From Sipunculus nudus (taxonomy: Eukaryota > Annelida > Sipuncula > Golfingiida > Sipunculidae), in NCBI GenBank assembly GCA_026874595.1, contig CM049308.1, forward strand, positions 97,142,624 to 97,206,623: DNA of 64,000 nt, given 5' to 3'. Below are positions 13,161 to 25,875 of the stretch, piece after piece. Each line of letters opens with the position of its first letter. The first letter of the stretch is position 1. Both the position numbers and the translations under genes were made by a program. The notes below the pieces were generated by a model. That model saw only the letters and a list, made by a program, of their open reading frames with translations. It was not told the DNA's origin and ran no database searches.

Positions 13161-13625
13161 ACACGACAGAAATTTACTCTCGTATACCAGAGGTGCAAAA
13201 TCTGTGTGATGTGTTTCGTCCCAGAAAAGCAAATGTCAGCCAGCCGTGTCTTAACCTTATATGGAAAATATGACACACAGCGCCGCGGTTTCTTTCCTTA
13301 ACATCCGTGCAGAGACAGATTGCATTTATACCTATACAAAGATAATGATTTAATACCCGTGCTTCTGCACATTTGGACTTCACATGATTAATGGTAATCA
13401 TCTCTTAGTCATGATACACTTGCAGGTGAATGCAGGTCTGTAAAGACCAGTACTACACATCAACAGGTTCCCGCTATACCACGAGATAAACACACGAATA
13501 CACCTGTATTCACAATTTTTGTAGGTGGTGCATAATAACATTTACACACGTCATACGTACGTTACGTATGATGACGAGGATCAACTACGAGAGCGTTTTA
13601 CGGAAATATCCCTGTTCCCTTGTGT
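13161..13625. other. Unique spacer with a 9-bp inverted repeat
   Basis: No gene is seen. At 13551-13571 the sequence TCATACGTA-CGT-TACGTATGA is a perfect 9-bp inverted repeat around a 3-nt centre, about 60 bp before the large 64-bp array begins. Confidence 0.5.
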
Positions 13626-16600
13626 TGTAACAATGACGCCGAGTTCCTGGTCGGACTGATCGCCCTCCCACAACCCTTACTAGCCTAACCCTAACCATGA
13701 CGCCGAGTTCCTGGTCGGACTGATCGCCCTCCCCCTACGCTTACTATCTTCACCCTAACAATAACGCCGAGTTCCTGGTCGGACTGATCGCCCTCCCCCT
13801 ACGCTTACTGTCCTAACCTAAACAATGACGCCGAGTTCCTGGTCGGACTGATCGCCCTCCCCCTACGCTTACTATCTTCACCCTAACAATGACGCCGAGT
13901 TCCTGGTCGGAATGATCGCCCTCCCCCTACGCTTACTATCCAAACCCTAACAATGACGCCGAGTTCCTGGTCCGACTGATCGCCATCCCCCCCCCCCCTA
14001 CGCTTACTATCCTAACACTAACCATGACGCTGAGTTCCTGATCGGACTGATCGGCCTCCTACAACCCTTGCTATCCTAACCCTAACAATGACGCCGAGTT
14101 CCTGGTCAGACTGATCGCCCTCCCCCAAACTCTTACTATCCTAACCCTAACAATGACGCCGAGTTCCTGGTCGGACTGATCCCCCCTCCCCTACGCTTAC
14201 TATCCTAACACTAACCATGACGCTGAGTTCCTGATCGGACTGATCGGCCTCCTACAACCCTTGCTATCCTAACCCTAACAATGACGCCGAGTTCCTGGTC
14301 AGACTGATCGCCCTCCCCCAACTCTTACTATCCTAACCCTAACAATGACGCCGAGTTCCTGGTCGGACTGATCCCCCCCCCCCCTACGCTTACTATCCTA
14401 ACCCTAACAATGACGCCGAGTTCCTGGTCGGACTGATCGGCCTCCTACAACCCTTGCTATCCTAACCCTAACAATAACGCCGAGTTCCTGGTCGGACTGA
14501 TCGCCCTCCCCCTACGCTTACTATCCAAACCCTAACAATGACGCCGAGTTCCTGGTCCGACTGATCGCCCTCCCCCAACCCTTACTATCCTAACCCTAAC
14601 AATGACGCCGAGTTCCTGGTCGGACTGATCGCCCCCCCCCCCCCCCCTTCGCTTACTATCCTAACCCTAACAATGACGCCGAGTTCCTGGTCGGACTGAT
14701 CGCCCTCCCCCAACCCTTACTATCCTAACCCTAACAATGACGCCGGGTTCCTGGTCGGACTGATCGCCCTCCCCCAACCCTTACTATCCTAACCCTAACA
14801 ATAACGCCGAGTTCCTGGTCGGACTGATAGCCCTCCCCCCCTACGCTTACTATCCTAACACGAACCATGACGCCGAGTTCCTGGTCGGACTGATAGCCCC
14901 CCCCCCCCCCTACGCTTACTATCCTAACACGAACCATGACGCCGAGTTCCTGGTCGGACTGATAGCCCCCCCCCCCCCCTACGCTTACTATCCTAACCCT
15001 AACAATGACGCCGAGTTCCTGGTCGGACTGATCGGCCTCCTACAACCCTTGCTATCCTAACCCTAACAATGACGCCGAGTTCCTGGTCGGACTGATCGGC
15101 CTCCTACAACCCTTGCTATCCTAACCCTAACCATGACGCCGAGTTCCTGATCGGACTGATCGGCCTCCTACAACCCTTGCTATCCTAACCCTAACAATGA
15201 CGCCGAGTTCCTGGTCGGACTGATCGCCCTCCCAACAACCCTTATAATCCTAACCCTAACAATGACGCCGAGTTCCTGGTCGGACTGATCCCCCCCCTAC
15301 GCTTACTATACTTACACTAACCATGACACCGAGTTCCTGATCGGACTGATCGGCCTCCTACAACCCTTGCTATCCTAACCCTAACAATAACGCCGAGTTC
15401 CTGGTCGGACTGATAGCCCTCCCAACAACCCTTATTATCCTAACCCTAACAATGACGCCGAGTTCCTGGTCGGACTGATCGGCCTCCTACAACCCTTGCT
15501 ATCCTAACCCTAACAATGACGCCGAGTTCCTCGTCGGACTGATCGGCTTCCTACAACCCTTGCTATCCTAACCCTCACAATGACGCCGAGTTCCTGGTCC
15601 GACTGATCGCCCTCCCCTAAACCTTACTATCCTAACCCTAACAATGACGCCGAGTTCCTGGTCGGACTAATCGCCCCCCCCCCCCCCTACGCTTACTATC
15701 CTAACACTAACCATGACGCCGAGTTCCTGGTCGGACTGATCGGCCTCCTACAACCCTTGCTATCCTAACCCTAACAATTACGCCGAGTTCCTTATGGGAC
15801 TGATCGGCCTCCTACAACCCTTGCTATCCTAACCCTAACAATGACGCCGAGTTCCTGGTCAGACTGATCGCCCTCCCCCAACCCTTACTAACCTAACCCT
15901 AACAATGACGCCGAGTTCCTCGTCGGACTGATCGCCCCCCCCCCCCCCCCCCCTACGCTTACGAGTTCCTAATCGCTAACAATGAAGCCGAGTTCCTGGT
16001 CGGACTGATCGGCCTCCTACAACCCTTGCTATCCTAACCCTAACAATAACGCCAAGTTCCTGGTCGGACTGATCGCCCTCCCCCTACGCTTACTATCCAA
16101 ACCCTAACAATGACGCCGAGTTCCTGGTCGGACTGATCGCCCTCCCCCAACCCTTACTATCCTAACCCTAACAATGACGCCGAGTTCCTGGTCGGACTGA
16201 TAGCCCTCCCCCCCCTACGCTTACTATCCTAACACGAACCATGACGCCGAGTTCCTGATCGGACTGATCGGCCTCCTGCAACCCTTGCTATCCTAACCCT
16301 AACAATGACGCCGAGTTCCTGGTTGGACTGATCGGCCTCCTACAACCCTTGCTATCCTAACCCTAACAATGATGCCGAGTTCCTGGTCGGACTGATCGCC
16401 CCCCTCCCCCTACCCTTACTATCCTAACCCTAACAATGACGCCGAGTTCCTGGTCGGACTGATCGCCCCCCTCCCCCATAGGATTACTATCCTAACACTA
16501 ACCATGACGCCGAGTTCCTGATCGGACTGATCGGCCTCCTACAACCCTTGCTATCCTAACCATAACAATGATGCCGAGTTCCTGGTCGGACTGATCGGCC

Positions 16601-19600
16601 ACCTACAACCCTTGCTATCCTAACCCAGCAATGACGCCGAGTTCCTGGTCGGACTGATCGGCCTCCTACAACCCTTGCTATCCTAACCCTAACAATGACG
16701 CCGAGTTCCTGGTCGGACTGATCGCCCCCGTCCCCACTACGCTTACTATCCTAACACTAACCATGACGCCGAGTTCCTGGTCCGACTGATCGGCCTTCTA
16801 CAACCCTTACTATCCTTACCCTAACAATGACGCCGAGTTCCTGATCGGACTGATCGGCCTCCTACAACCCTTGCTATCCTAACCCTAACAATGACGCCGA
16901 GTTCCTGGTCGGACTGATCGCCCTCCCCCAACCCTTACTATCCTAACCCTAACAATGACGCCGAGTTCCTGGTCGGACTGATAGCCCCCCCCCCCCCTCC
17001 CTACGCTTACTATCCTAACACGAACCATGACGCCGAGTTTCTGATCGGACTGATCGGCCTCCTGCAACCCTTGCTATTCTAACCCTGACAATGACGCCGA
17101 GTTCCTGGTCGGACTGATAGCCCCCCCCCCCCTCCATACGCTTACTATCCTAACACGAACCATGACGCCGAGTTTCTGATCGGACTGATCGGCCTCCTAC
17201 AACCCTTGCTATCCTATCCCTAACAATGACGCCGAGTTCCTGGTCGGACTGATCGGCCTCCTACAACCCTTGCTATCCTAACCCTAACAATGACGCCGAG
17301 TTCCTGGTCGGACTGATCGGCCTCCTAAAACCCTTGCTATCCTAACCCTAACCATGACGCCGAGTTCCTGATCGGACTGATCGGCCTCCTACAACCCTTG
17401 CTATCCTAACCCTAACAATGACGCCGAGTTCCTGGTCGGACTATTCGGCCTCCTTCAACCCTTGCTATCCTAACCCTAACCATGACGCCGAGTTCCTGAT
17501 CGGACTGATCGGCCTCCTACAACCCTTGCTATCCTAACCCTAACAATGACGCCGAGTTCCTGGTCGGACTGATCGCCCTCCCCTCCCTACGCTTACTATC
17601 CTAACCCTAACAATGACGCCGAGTTCCTGGTCGGACTGATCGCCCCCCCCCCCCCTACGCTTACTATCCTAACACTAACCATGACGCCGAGTTCCTGATC
17701 GGACTGATCGGCCTCCTACAACCCTTGCTATCCTAACCCTAACAATAACGCCGATTTCCTGGTCGGACTGATAGCCCTCCCAACAACCCTTATTATCCTA
17801 ACCCTAACAATGACGCCGAGTTCCTGGTCGGACTGATCGGCCTCCTACAACCCTTGCTATCCTAACCCTAACAATGACGCCGAGTTCCTGGTCGGACGGA
17901 TCGGCCTCCTACAACCCTTGCTATCCTAACCCTAACAATGACGCCGAGTTCCTGGTCAGACTGATTGCCCTCCCCTAAACCTTACTATCCTAACCCTAAC
18001 AATGACGCCGAGTTCCTGATCGGACTAATTGCCCTCCCCCCCCCCCTACGCTTACTATCCTAACACTAACCATGACGCTGAGTTCATGATCGGACTGATC
18101 GGCCTCCTACAACCCCTGCTATCCTAACCCTAACAATGACGCCGAGTTCCTGGTCAGACTGATCGCCCTCCCCCAACCCTTACTATCCTAACCCTAACAA
18201 TGACGCCGAGTTCCTGGTCGGACTGATCGCCCTCCCCTCCCTACGCTTACTATCCTAATCCCTAACAATGACGCCGAGTTCCTGGTCGGACTGATCGGCC
18301 TCCTACAACCCTTACTATCCTAACCCTAACAATAACGCCGAGTTCCTGGTCGGACTGATCGCCCTCCCCCTACGCTTACTATCCAAACCCCTTACAATGA
18401 CGCCGAGTTCCTGGTCCGACTGATCGCCCTCCCCCAACCCTTACTATCCTAACCCTAACAATGACGCCGAGTTCCTGGTCGGACTAATCGCCCTCCCCCA
18501 ACCCTTACTAACCTAACCCTAACAATGACGCCGAGTTCCTGGTCGGACTGATCGCCCCCCTCCCCCCTACCCTTACTATCCTAACCCTAACAATGACGCC
18601 GAGTTCCAGGTCGGACTGATCGCCCCCCTCCCCCCTAGGCTTACTATCCTAACACTAACCATGACGCCGAGTTCCTGATCGGACTGATCGGCCTCCTACA
18701 ACCCTTGCTATCCTAACCCTAACAATGATGCCGTGTTCCTGGTCGGACTGATCGCCCTCCCCCAACCCTTACTATCCTAACCCTAACAATGACGCCGAGT
18801 TCCTGGTCGGACTGATCGCCCTCCCCCAACCCTTACTATCCTAACCCTAACAATAACGCCGAGTTCCTGGTCGGACTGATAGCCCTCCCCCCCCCTACGC
18901 TTACTATCCTAACACGAACCATGACGCCGAGTTCCTGATCGGACTGATCGGCCTCCTACAACCCTTGCTATCCTAACCCTAACAATGACGCCGAGTTCCT
19001 GGTCGGACTAATCGGCCACCTACAACCCTTGCTATCCTAACCCTAACAATGACGCCGAGTTCCTGGTCGGACTGATCGGCCTCCTACAACCCTTGCTATC
19101 CTTACCCTAACAATGACGCCGAGTTCCTGGTCGGACTGATCGCCCCCCTCCCCCCTACGCTTACTATCCTAACACTAACTATGACGCCGAGTTCCTGGTC
19201 CGACTGATCGGCCTTCTACAACCCTTCCTTACTATCCTTACCCTAACAATGACGCCGAGTTCCTGATCGGACTGATCGGCCTCCTACAACCCTTGCTATC
19301 CTAACCCTAACAATGACGCCGAGTTCCTGGTCGGACTGATCGCCCTCCCCCAACCCTTACTATCCTAACCCTAACAATGACGCCGAGTTCCTGCTCGGAC
19401 TGATAGCCCCCCCCCCCCCTCCCTACGCTTACTATCCTAACACGAACCATGACGCCGACTTTCTGATCGGACTGATCGGCCTCCTACAACCCTTGCTATA
19501 CTAACCCTAACAATGACGCCGAGTTCCTGGTCGGACTGATCGGCCTCCTACAACCCTTGCTATCCTAACCCTAACAATGACGCCGAGTTCCTGGTCGGAC

Positions 19601-22600
19601 TGATCGGCCTCCTACAACCCTTGCTATCCTAACCCTAACAATGACGCCGAGTTCCTGGTCGGACTGATCGGCCTCCTCCCCCCTACCCTTACTATCCTAA
19701 CCCTAACAATGACGCCGAGTTCCTGGTCGGACTGATCGCCCCCTCCCCCCTAGGCTTACTATCCTAACACTAACCATGACGCCGAGTTCCTGATCGGACT
19801 GATCGGCCTTCTACAACCCTTGCTATTCTAACCCTAACAATGACGCCGAGTTCCTGGTCGGACTGATCGCCCCCCTCCCCCTACCCTTACTATCCTAACC
19901 CTAACAATGACGCCGAGTTCCTGGTCGGACTGATAGCCCCCCCCCCCCCCTACGCTTACTATCCTAACACGAACCATGACGCCGAGTTCCTGATCGGACT
20001 GATCGGCCTCCTACAACCCTTGCTATCCTAACCCTAACAATGACGCCGAGTTCCTGGTCGGACTAATCGGCCACCTACAACCCTTGCTATCCTAACCCTA
20101 ACAATGACGCCGAGTTCCTGGTCGGACTGATCGGCCTCCTACAACCCTTGCTATCCTAACCCTAACAATGACGCCGAGTTCCTGGTCGGACTGATCGCCC
20201 CCCTCCCCCCTACGCTTACTATCCTAACACTAACTATGACGCCGAGTTCCTGGTCCGACTGATCGGCCTTCTACAACCCTTACTATCCTTACCCTAACAA
20301 TGACGCCGAGTTCCTGATCGGACTGATCGGCCTCCTACAACCCTTGCTATCCTAACCCTAACAATGACGCCGAGTTCCTGGTCGGACTGATCGCCCTCCC
20401 CCTACCCTTACTATCCTAACCCTAACAATGACGCCGAGTTCCTGGTCGGACTGATAGCCCCCCCCCCCCTCCCTACGCTTACTATCCTAACACGAACCAT
20501 GACGCCGAGTTTCTGATCGGACTGATCGGCCTCCTGCAACCCTTGCTATTCTAACCCTGACAATGACGCCGAGTTCCTGGTCGGACTGATAGCCCCCCCC
20601 CCCCCTCCATACGCTTACTATCCTAACACGAACCATGACGCCGAGTTTCTGATCGGACTGATCGGCCTCCTACAACCCTTGCTATCCTATCCCTAACAAT
20701 GACGCCGAGTTCCTGGTCGGACTGATCGGCCTCCTACAACCCTTGCTATCCTAACCCTAACAATGACGCCGAGTTCATGGTCGGACTGATCGGCCTCCTA
20801 AAACCCTTGCTATCCTAACCCTAACCATGACGCCGAGTTCCTGATCGGACTGATCGGCCTCCTACAACCCTTGCTATCCTAACCCTAACAATGACGCCGA
20901 GTTCCTGGTCGGACTATTCGGCCTCCTTCAACCCTTGCTATCCTAACCCTAACAATGACGCCGAGTTCCTGATCGGACTGATCGGCCTCCTACAACCCTT
21001 GCTATCCTAACCCTAACAATGACGCCGAGTTCCTGGTCGGACTGATCGCCCTCCCCTCCCTACGCTTACTATCCTAACCCTAACAATGACGCCGAGTTCC
21101 TGGTCGGACTGATCGCCCCCCCCCCCCTACGCTTACTATCCTAACACTAACCATGACGCCGAGTTCCTGATCGGACTGATCGGCCTCCTACAACCCTTGC
21201 TATCCTAACCCTAACAATAACGCCGATTTCCTGGTCGGACTGATAGCCCTCCCAACAACCCTTATTATCCTAACCCTAACAATGACGCCGAGTTCCTGGT
21301 CGGACTGATCGGCCTCCTACAACCCTTGCTATCCTAACCCTAACAATGACGCCGAGTTCCTGGTCAGACTGATTGCCCTCCCCTAAACCTTACTATCCTA
21401 ACCCTAACAATGACGCCGAGTTCCTGATCGGACTAATTGCCCTCCCCCCCCCCTACGCTTACTATCCTAACACTAACCATGACGCTGAGTTCATGATCGG
21501 ACTGATCGGCCTCCTACAACCCCTGCTATCCTAACCCTAACAATGACGCCGAGTTCCTGGTCAGACTGATCGCCCTCCCCCAACCCTTACTATCCTAACC
21601 CTAACAATGACGCCGAGTTCCTGGTCGGACTGATCGCCCTCCCCTCCCTACGCTTACTATCCTAATCCCTAACAATGACGCCCAGTTCCTGGTCGGACTG
21701 ATCGGCCTCCTACAACCCTTACTATCCTTACCCTAACAATAACGCCGAGTTCCTGGTCGGACTGATCGCCCTCCCCCTACGCTTACTATCCAAACCCCTT
21801 ACAATGACGCCGAGTTCCTGGTCCGACTGATCGCCCTCCCCCAACCCTTACTATCCTAACCCTAACAATGACGCCGAGTTCCTGGTCGGACTAATCGCCC
21901 TCCCCCAACCCTTACTAACCTAACCCTAACAATGACGCCGAGTTCCTGGTCGGACTGATCGCCCCCCTCCCCCCTACCCTTACTATCCTAACCCTAACAA
22001 TGACGCCGAGTTCCAGGTCGGACTGATCGCCCCCCTCCCCCCTAGGCTTACTATCCTAACACTAACCATGACGCCGAGTTCCTGATCGGACTGATCGGCC
22101 TCCTACAACCCTTGCTATCCTAACCCTAACAATGATGCCGAGTTCCTGGTCGGACTGATCGCCCTCCCCCAACCCTTACTATCCTAACCCTAACAATGAC
22201 GCCGAGTTCCTGGTCGGACTGATCGCCCTCCCCCAACCCTTACTATCCTAACCCTAACAATAACGCCGAGTTCCTGGTCGGACTGATAGCCCTCCCCCCC
22301 CCCTACGCTTACTATCCTAACACGAACCATGACGCCGAGTTCCTGATCGGACTGATCGGCCTCCTACAACCCTTGCTATCCTAACCCTAACAATGACGCC
22401 GAGTTCCTGGTCGGACTAATCGGCCACCTACAACCCTTGCTATCCTAACCCTAACAATGACGCCGAGTTCCTGGTCGGACTGATCGGCCTCCTACAACCC
22501 TTGCTATCCTAACCCTAACAATGACGCCGAGTTCCTGGTCGGACTGATCGCCCCCCTCCCCCCTACGTTTACTATCCTAACACTAACTATGACGCCGAGT

Positions 22601-24870
22601 TCCTGGTCCGACTGATCGGCCTTCTACAACCCTTCCTTACTATCCTTACCCTAACAATGACGCCGAGTTCCTGATCGGACTGATCGGCCTCCTACAACCC
22701 TTGCTATCCTAACCCTAACAATGACGCCGAGTTCCTGGTCGGACTGATCGCCCTCCCCCAACCCTTACTATCCTAACCCTAACAATGACGCCGAGTTCCT
22801 GCTCGGACTGATAGCCCCCCCCCCCCCTCCCTACGCTTACTATCCTAACACGAACCATGACGCCGAGTTTCTGATCGGACTGATCGGCCTCCTACAACCC
22901 TTGCTATCCTAACCCTAACAATGACGCCGAGTTCCTGGTCGGACTGATCGGCCTCCTACAACCCTTGCTATCCTAACCCTAACAATGACGCCGAGTTCCT
23001 GGTCGAACTGATCGGCCTCCTACAACCCTTGCTATCCTAACCCTAACAATGACGCCGAGTTCCTGGTCGGACTGATCGGCCTCCTCCCCCCTACCCTTAC
23101 TATCCTAACCCTAACAATGACGCCGAGTTCCTGGTCGGACTGATCGCCCCCTCCCCCCTAGGCTTACTATCCTAACACTAACCATGACGCCGAGTTCCTG
23201 ATCGGACTGATCGGCCTTCTACAACCCTTGCTATTCTAACCCTAACAATGACGCCGAGTTCCTGGTCGGACTGATCGCCCTCCCAACAACCCTTATTATC
23301 CTAACCCTAACAATGACGCCGAGTTCCTGGTCGGACTGATCGCCCTCCCAACAACCCTTACTATCCTAACCCTAACAATAACGCCGAGTTCCTGGTCGGA
23401 CTGATAGCCCTCCCCCCCCCCCCCTACGCTTACTATCCTAACACGAACCATGACGCCGAGTTCCTGATCGGACTGATCGGCCTCCTACAACCCTTGCTAT
23501 CCTAACCCTAACAATGACGCCGAGTTCCTGGTCGGACTAATCGGCCACCTACAACCCTTGCTATCCTAACCCTAACAATGACGCCGAGTTCCTGGTCGGA
23601 CTGATCGGCCTCCTACAACCCTTGCTATCCTAACCCTAACAATGACGCCGAGTTCCTGGTCGGACTGATCGCCCCCCTCCCCCCTACGCTTACTATCCTA
23701 ACACTAACTATGACGCCGAGTTCCTGGTCCGACTGATCGGCCTTCTACAACCCTTCCTTACTATCCTTACCCTAACAATGACGCCGAGTTCCTGATCGGA
23801 CTGATCGGCCTCCTACAACCCTTGCTATCCTAACCCTAACAATGACGCCGAGTTCCTGGTCGGACTGATCGCCCTCCCCCAACCCTTACTATCCTAACCC
23901 TAACAATGACGCCGAGTTCCTGCTCGGACTGATAGCCCCCCCCCCCCCTACGCTTACTATCCTAACACGAACCATGACGCCGAGTTTCTGATCGGACTGA
24001 TCGGCCTCCTACAACCCTTGCTATCCTAACCCTAACAATGACGCCGAGTTCCTGGTCGGACTGATCGGCCTCCTACAACCCTTGCTATCCTAACCCTAAC
24101 AATGACGCCGAGTTCCTGGTCGGACTGATCGGCCTCCTACAACCCTTGCTATCCTAACCCTAACAATGACGCCGAGTTCCTGGTCGGACTGATCGGCCTC
24201 CTCCCCCCTACCCTTACTATCCTAACCCTAACAATGACGCCGAGTTCCTGGTCGGACTGATCGCCCCCTCCCCCCTAGGCTTACTATCCTAACACTAACC
24301 ATGACGCCGAGTTCCTGATCGGACTGATCGGCCTCCTACAACCCTTGCTATCCTAACCCTAACAATGACGCCGAGTTCCTGGTCGGACTGATCGCCCTCC
24401 CAACAACCCTTATTATCCTAACCCTAACAATGACGCCGAGTTCCTGGTCGGACTGATCGGCCTCCTACAACCCTTGCTATCCTTACCCTAACAATGACGC
24501 CGAGTTCCTGGTCGGACTGATCGGCCTCCTACAACCCTTGCTATCCTAACCCTAACAATGACGCCGAGTTCCTGATCGGACTGATCGGCCTCCTTCAACC
24601 CTTGCTATCCTAACCCTAACAATGACGCCGAGTTCCTGGTCGGACTGATCGCCCTCCCCTCCCTACGCTTACTATCCTAATCCCTAACAATGACGCCCAG
24701 TTCCTGGTCGGACTGATCGGCCTCCTACAACCCTTACTATCCTAACCCTAACAATAACGCCGAGTTCCTGGTCGGACTGATCGCCCTCCCAACAACCCTT
24801 ATTATCCTAACCCTAACAATGACGCCGAGTTCCTGGTCGGACTGATCGCCCTCCCCCAACTCTATCCTAA
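13626..24870. repeat. 11-kb satellite of ~64-bp units with telomere-like and C-tract segments
   Basis: Roughly 175 units. The unit is ACAATGACGCCGAGTTCCTG, GTCGGACTGATCG, a variable C-rich or CCTCCTACAACCC segment, then CTTACTATCCTAACCCTAA. Each unit ends in CCTAACCCTAAC, the complement of GTTAGGGTTAGG, and many carry C-runs of up to about 17. Unit types fall in blocks: rare variants recur in order, such as CTATTCTAACCCTGAC at 17073 and 20545, TCCTAATCCC at 18253 and 21660, and CTTCTACAACCCTTCC at 19213, 22621 and 23742. This gives ~3.4-kb and ~1.1-kb higher-order repeats. The right edge abuts a truncated dispersed element at about 24880. No gene is seen. Confidence 0.95.
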
Positions 24871-24879
24871 CCCTATAAG

Positions 24880-25508
24880 TCATCTGAGCTAAAGTCGTGG
24901 TCCATTGTCCGTCCGTATGTCTGTCTGTTAGACTGGCACGTTTTGAAACCGTTAGACCTAGGAATCCAATATTCGGCATACATGTTAGATGTCCCAAAAT
25001 CTCCCACCATAAGGAAAATAGGGTTACTGCGACTTCGTTCTTTTGAGCAATTAAGGGAAAAAAACTCAAATTTCCATTAAAAACCTATTATCACACTTCA
25101 GGACTGACTTAATAAAACAACATGTTTTTCTTAATATTTACCAGAAGTATTCCCTATATATTTTCGTAACACATGCCAGAAATTAAGTCCGTTAAGTGTA
25201 ATTTTCTAAGGTATGGGCCCGAACATAATGGACTATTTGAAGCTAGAGACTTTTTTCCTAGTATACAACTTTGTTTAATTAAGATTCAATTGTATTCCCA
25301 AAATTAGATCTGAATTTATATTTTATTAAAGTTATTAGCTAGCATTAAAATAAAATCAGTGCCTTAGATTTTGCCCAACATTGACCATGGCACATTTTTT
25401 CCTATGAGTTTTGTTGATTTAATTTTCAAAGTATGTAAACGTAAGTATTTAATCTGTTTAAATCTAAAATTTGAAAATAAAGGCTGGAAACTAGGCCAGT
25501 TATTGATT
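24880..25508. mobile_element. 5'-truncated copy of the GCTCAGCTG repeat family
   Basis: Starts abruptly at the satellite edge with AAGTCATCTGAGCTAAAGTC, missing the usual TTTTTAGCTCAGCTGACTTT. It continues parallel to 27250-27850 (GGCACGTTTTGAAACCGT, then TTGACCATGGCACATTTTTT). No transposase is visible. It is a non-autonomous element or fragment; boundaries are approximate. Confidence 0.65.
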
Positions 25509-25875
25509 TTTAGCTCAGCTGACTGTAAGTCATCTGAGGTATTGGTATGCCGCTTTGTCCGTCTTCCGTCCGGGCGTCTGGCTGTCCGTTAGCAGGGCAC
25601 AAATCGTAACTGCTGAACCTAGAAGCCTGTGAAACCTATGAAACTGAAAACCTATGAAGGTTCATAAAAAATCTCCTTGGATACCTGAAATTAGGTCACT
25701 GCGACCTATATCCTCCGAGCTATTGGGCTTGTAAGTACCCCCCAGAATAATGAAAAAAATTGATAAAAAACCTCCAACAACTTGATGATTAATGCATGGA
25801 TTGTCATGAAACTTGCCTTGCATTTTGAACATGACTAGTTTTGTCAGTTCCCAAAAAGTGGTGGCGCCACCTGTA
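25509..25875. mobile_element. Short copy of the GCTCAGCTG repeat family
   Basis: Begins TTTTTAGCTCAGCTGACTGT and AAGTCATCTGAGG and contains the family's Tyr/Pro-free CCGTCCGT-rich stretch and TTAGCAGGGCACAAATCGTA. It ends near the palindrome GGTGGCGCCACC (25860-25871), immediately before the next family member. No coding capacity. Confidence 0.6.

Noticed and set aside
14731-17067. Minus-strand Gly/Val/Arg frames in the 64-bp array
   Set aside because: They are readings of repeat units with variable C-tracts that break the frame every few units.
3725-24870. CRISPR array
   Set aside because: Units are head-to-tail without unique spacers, and the genome is eukaryotic (introns, LINEs, animal bZIP).
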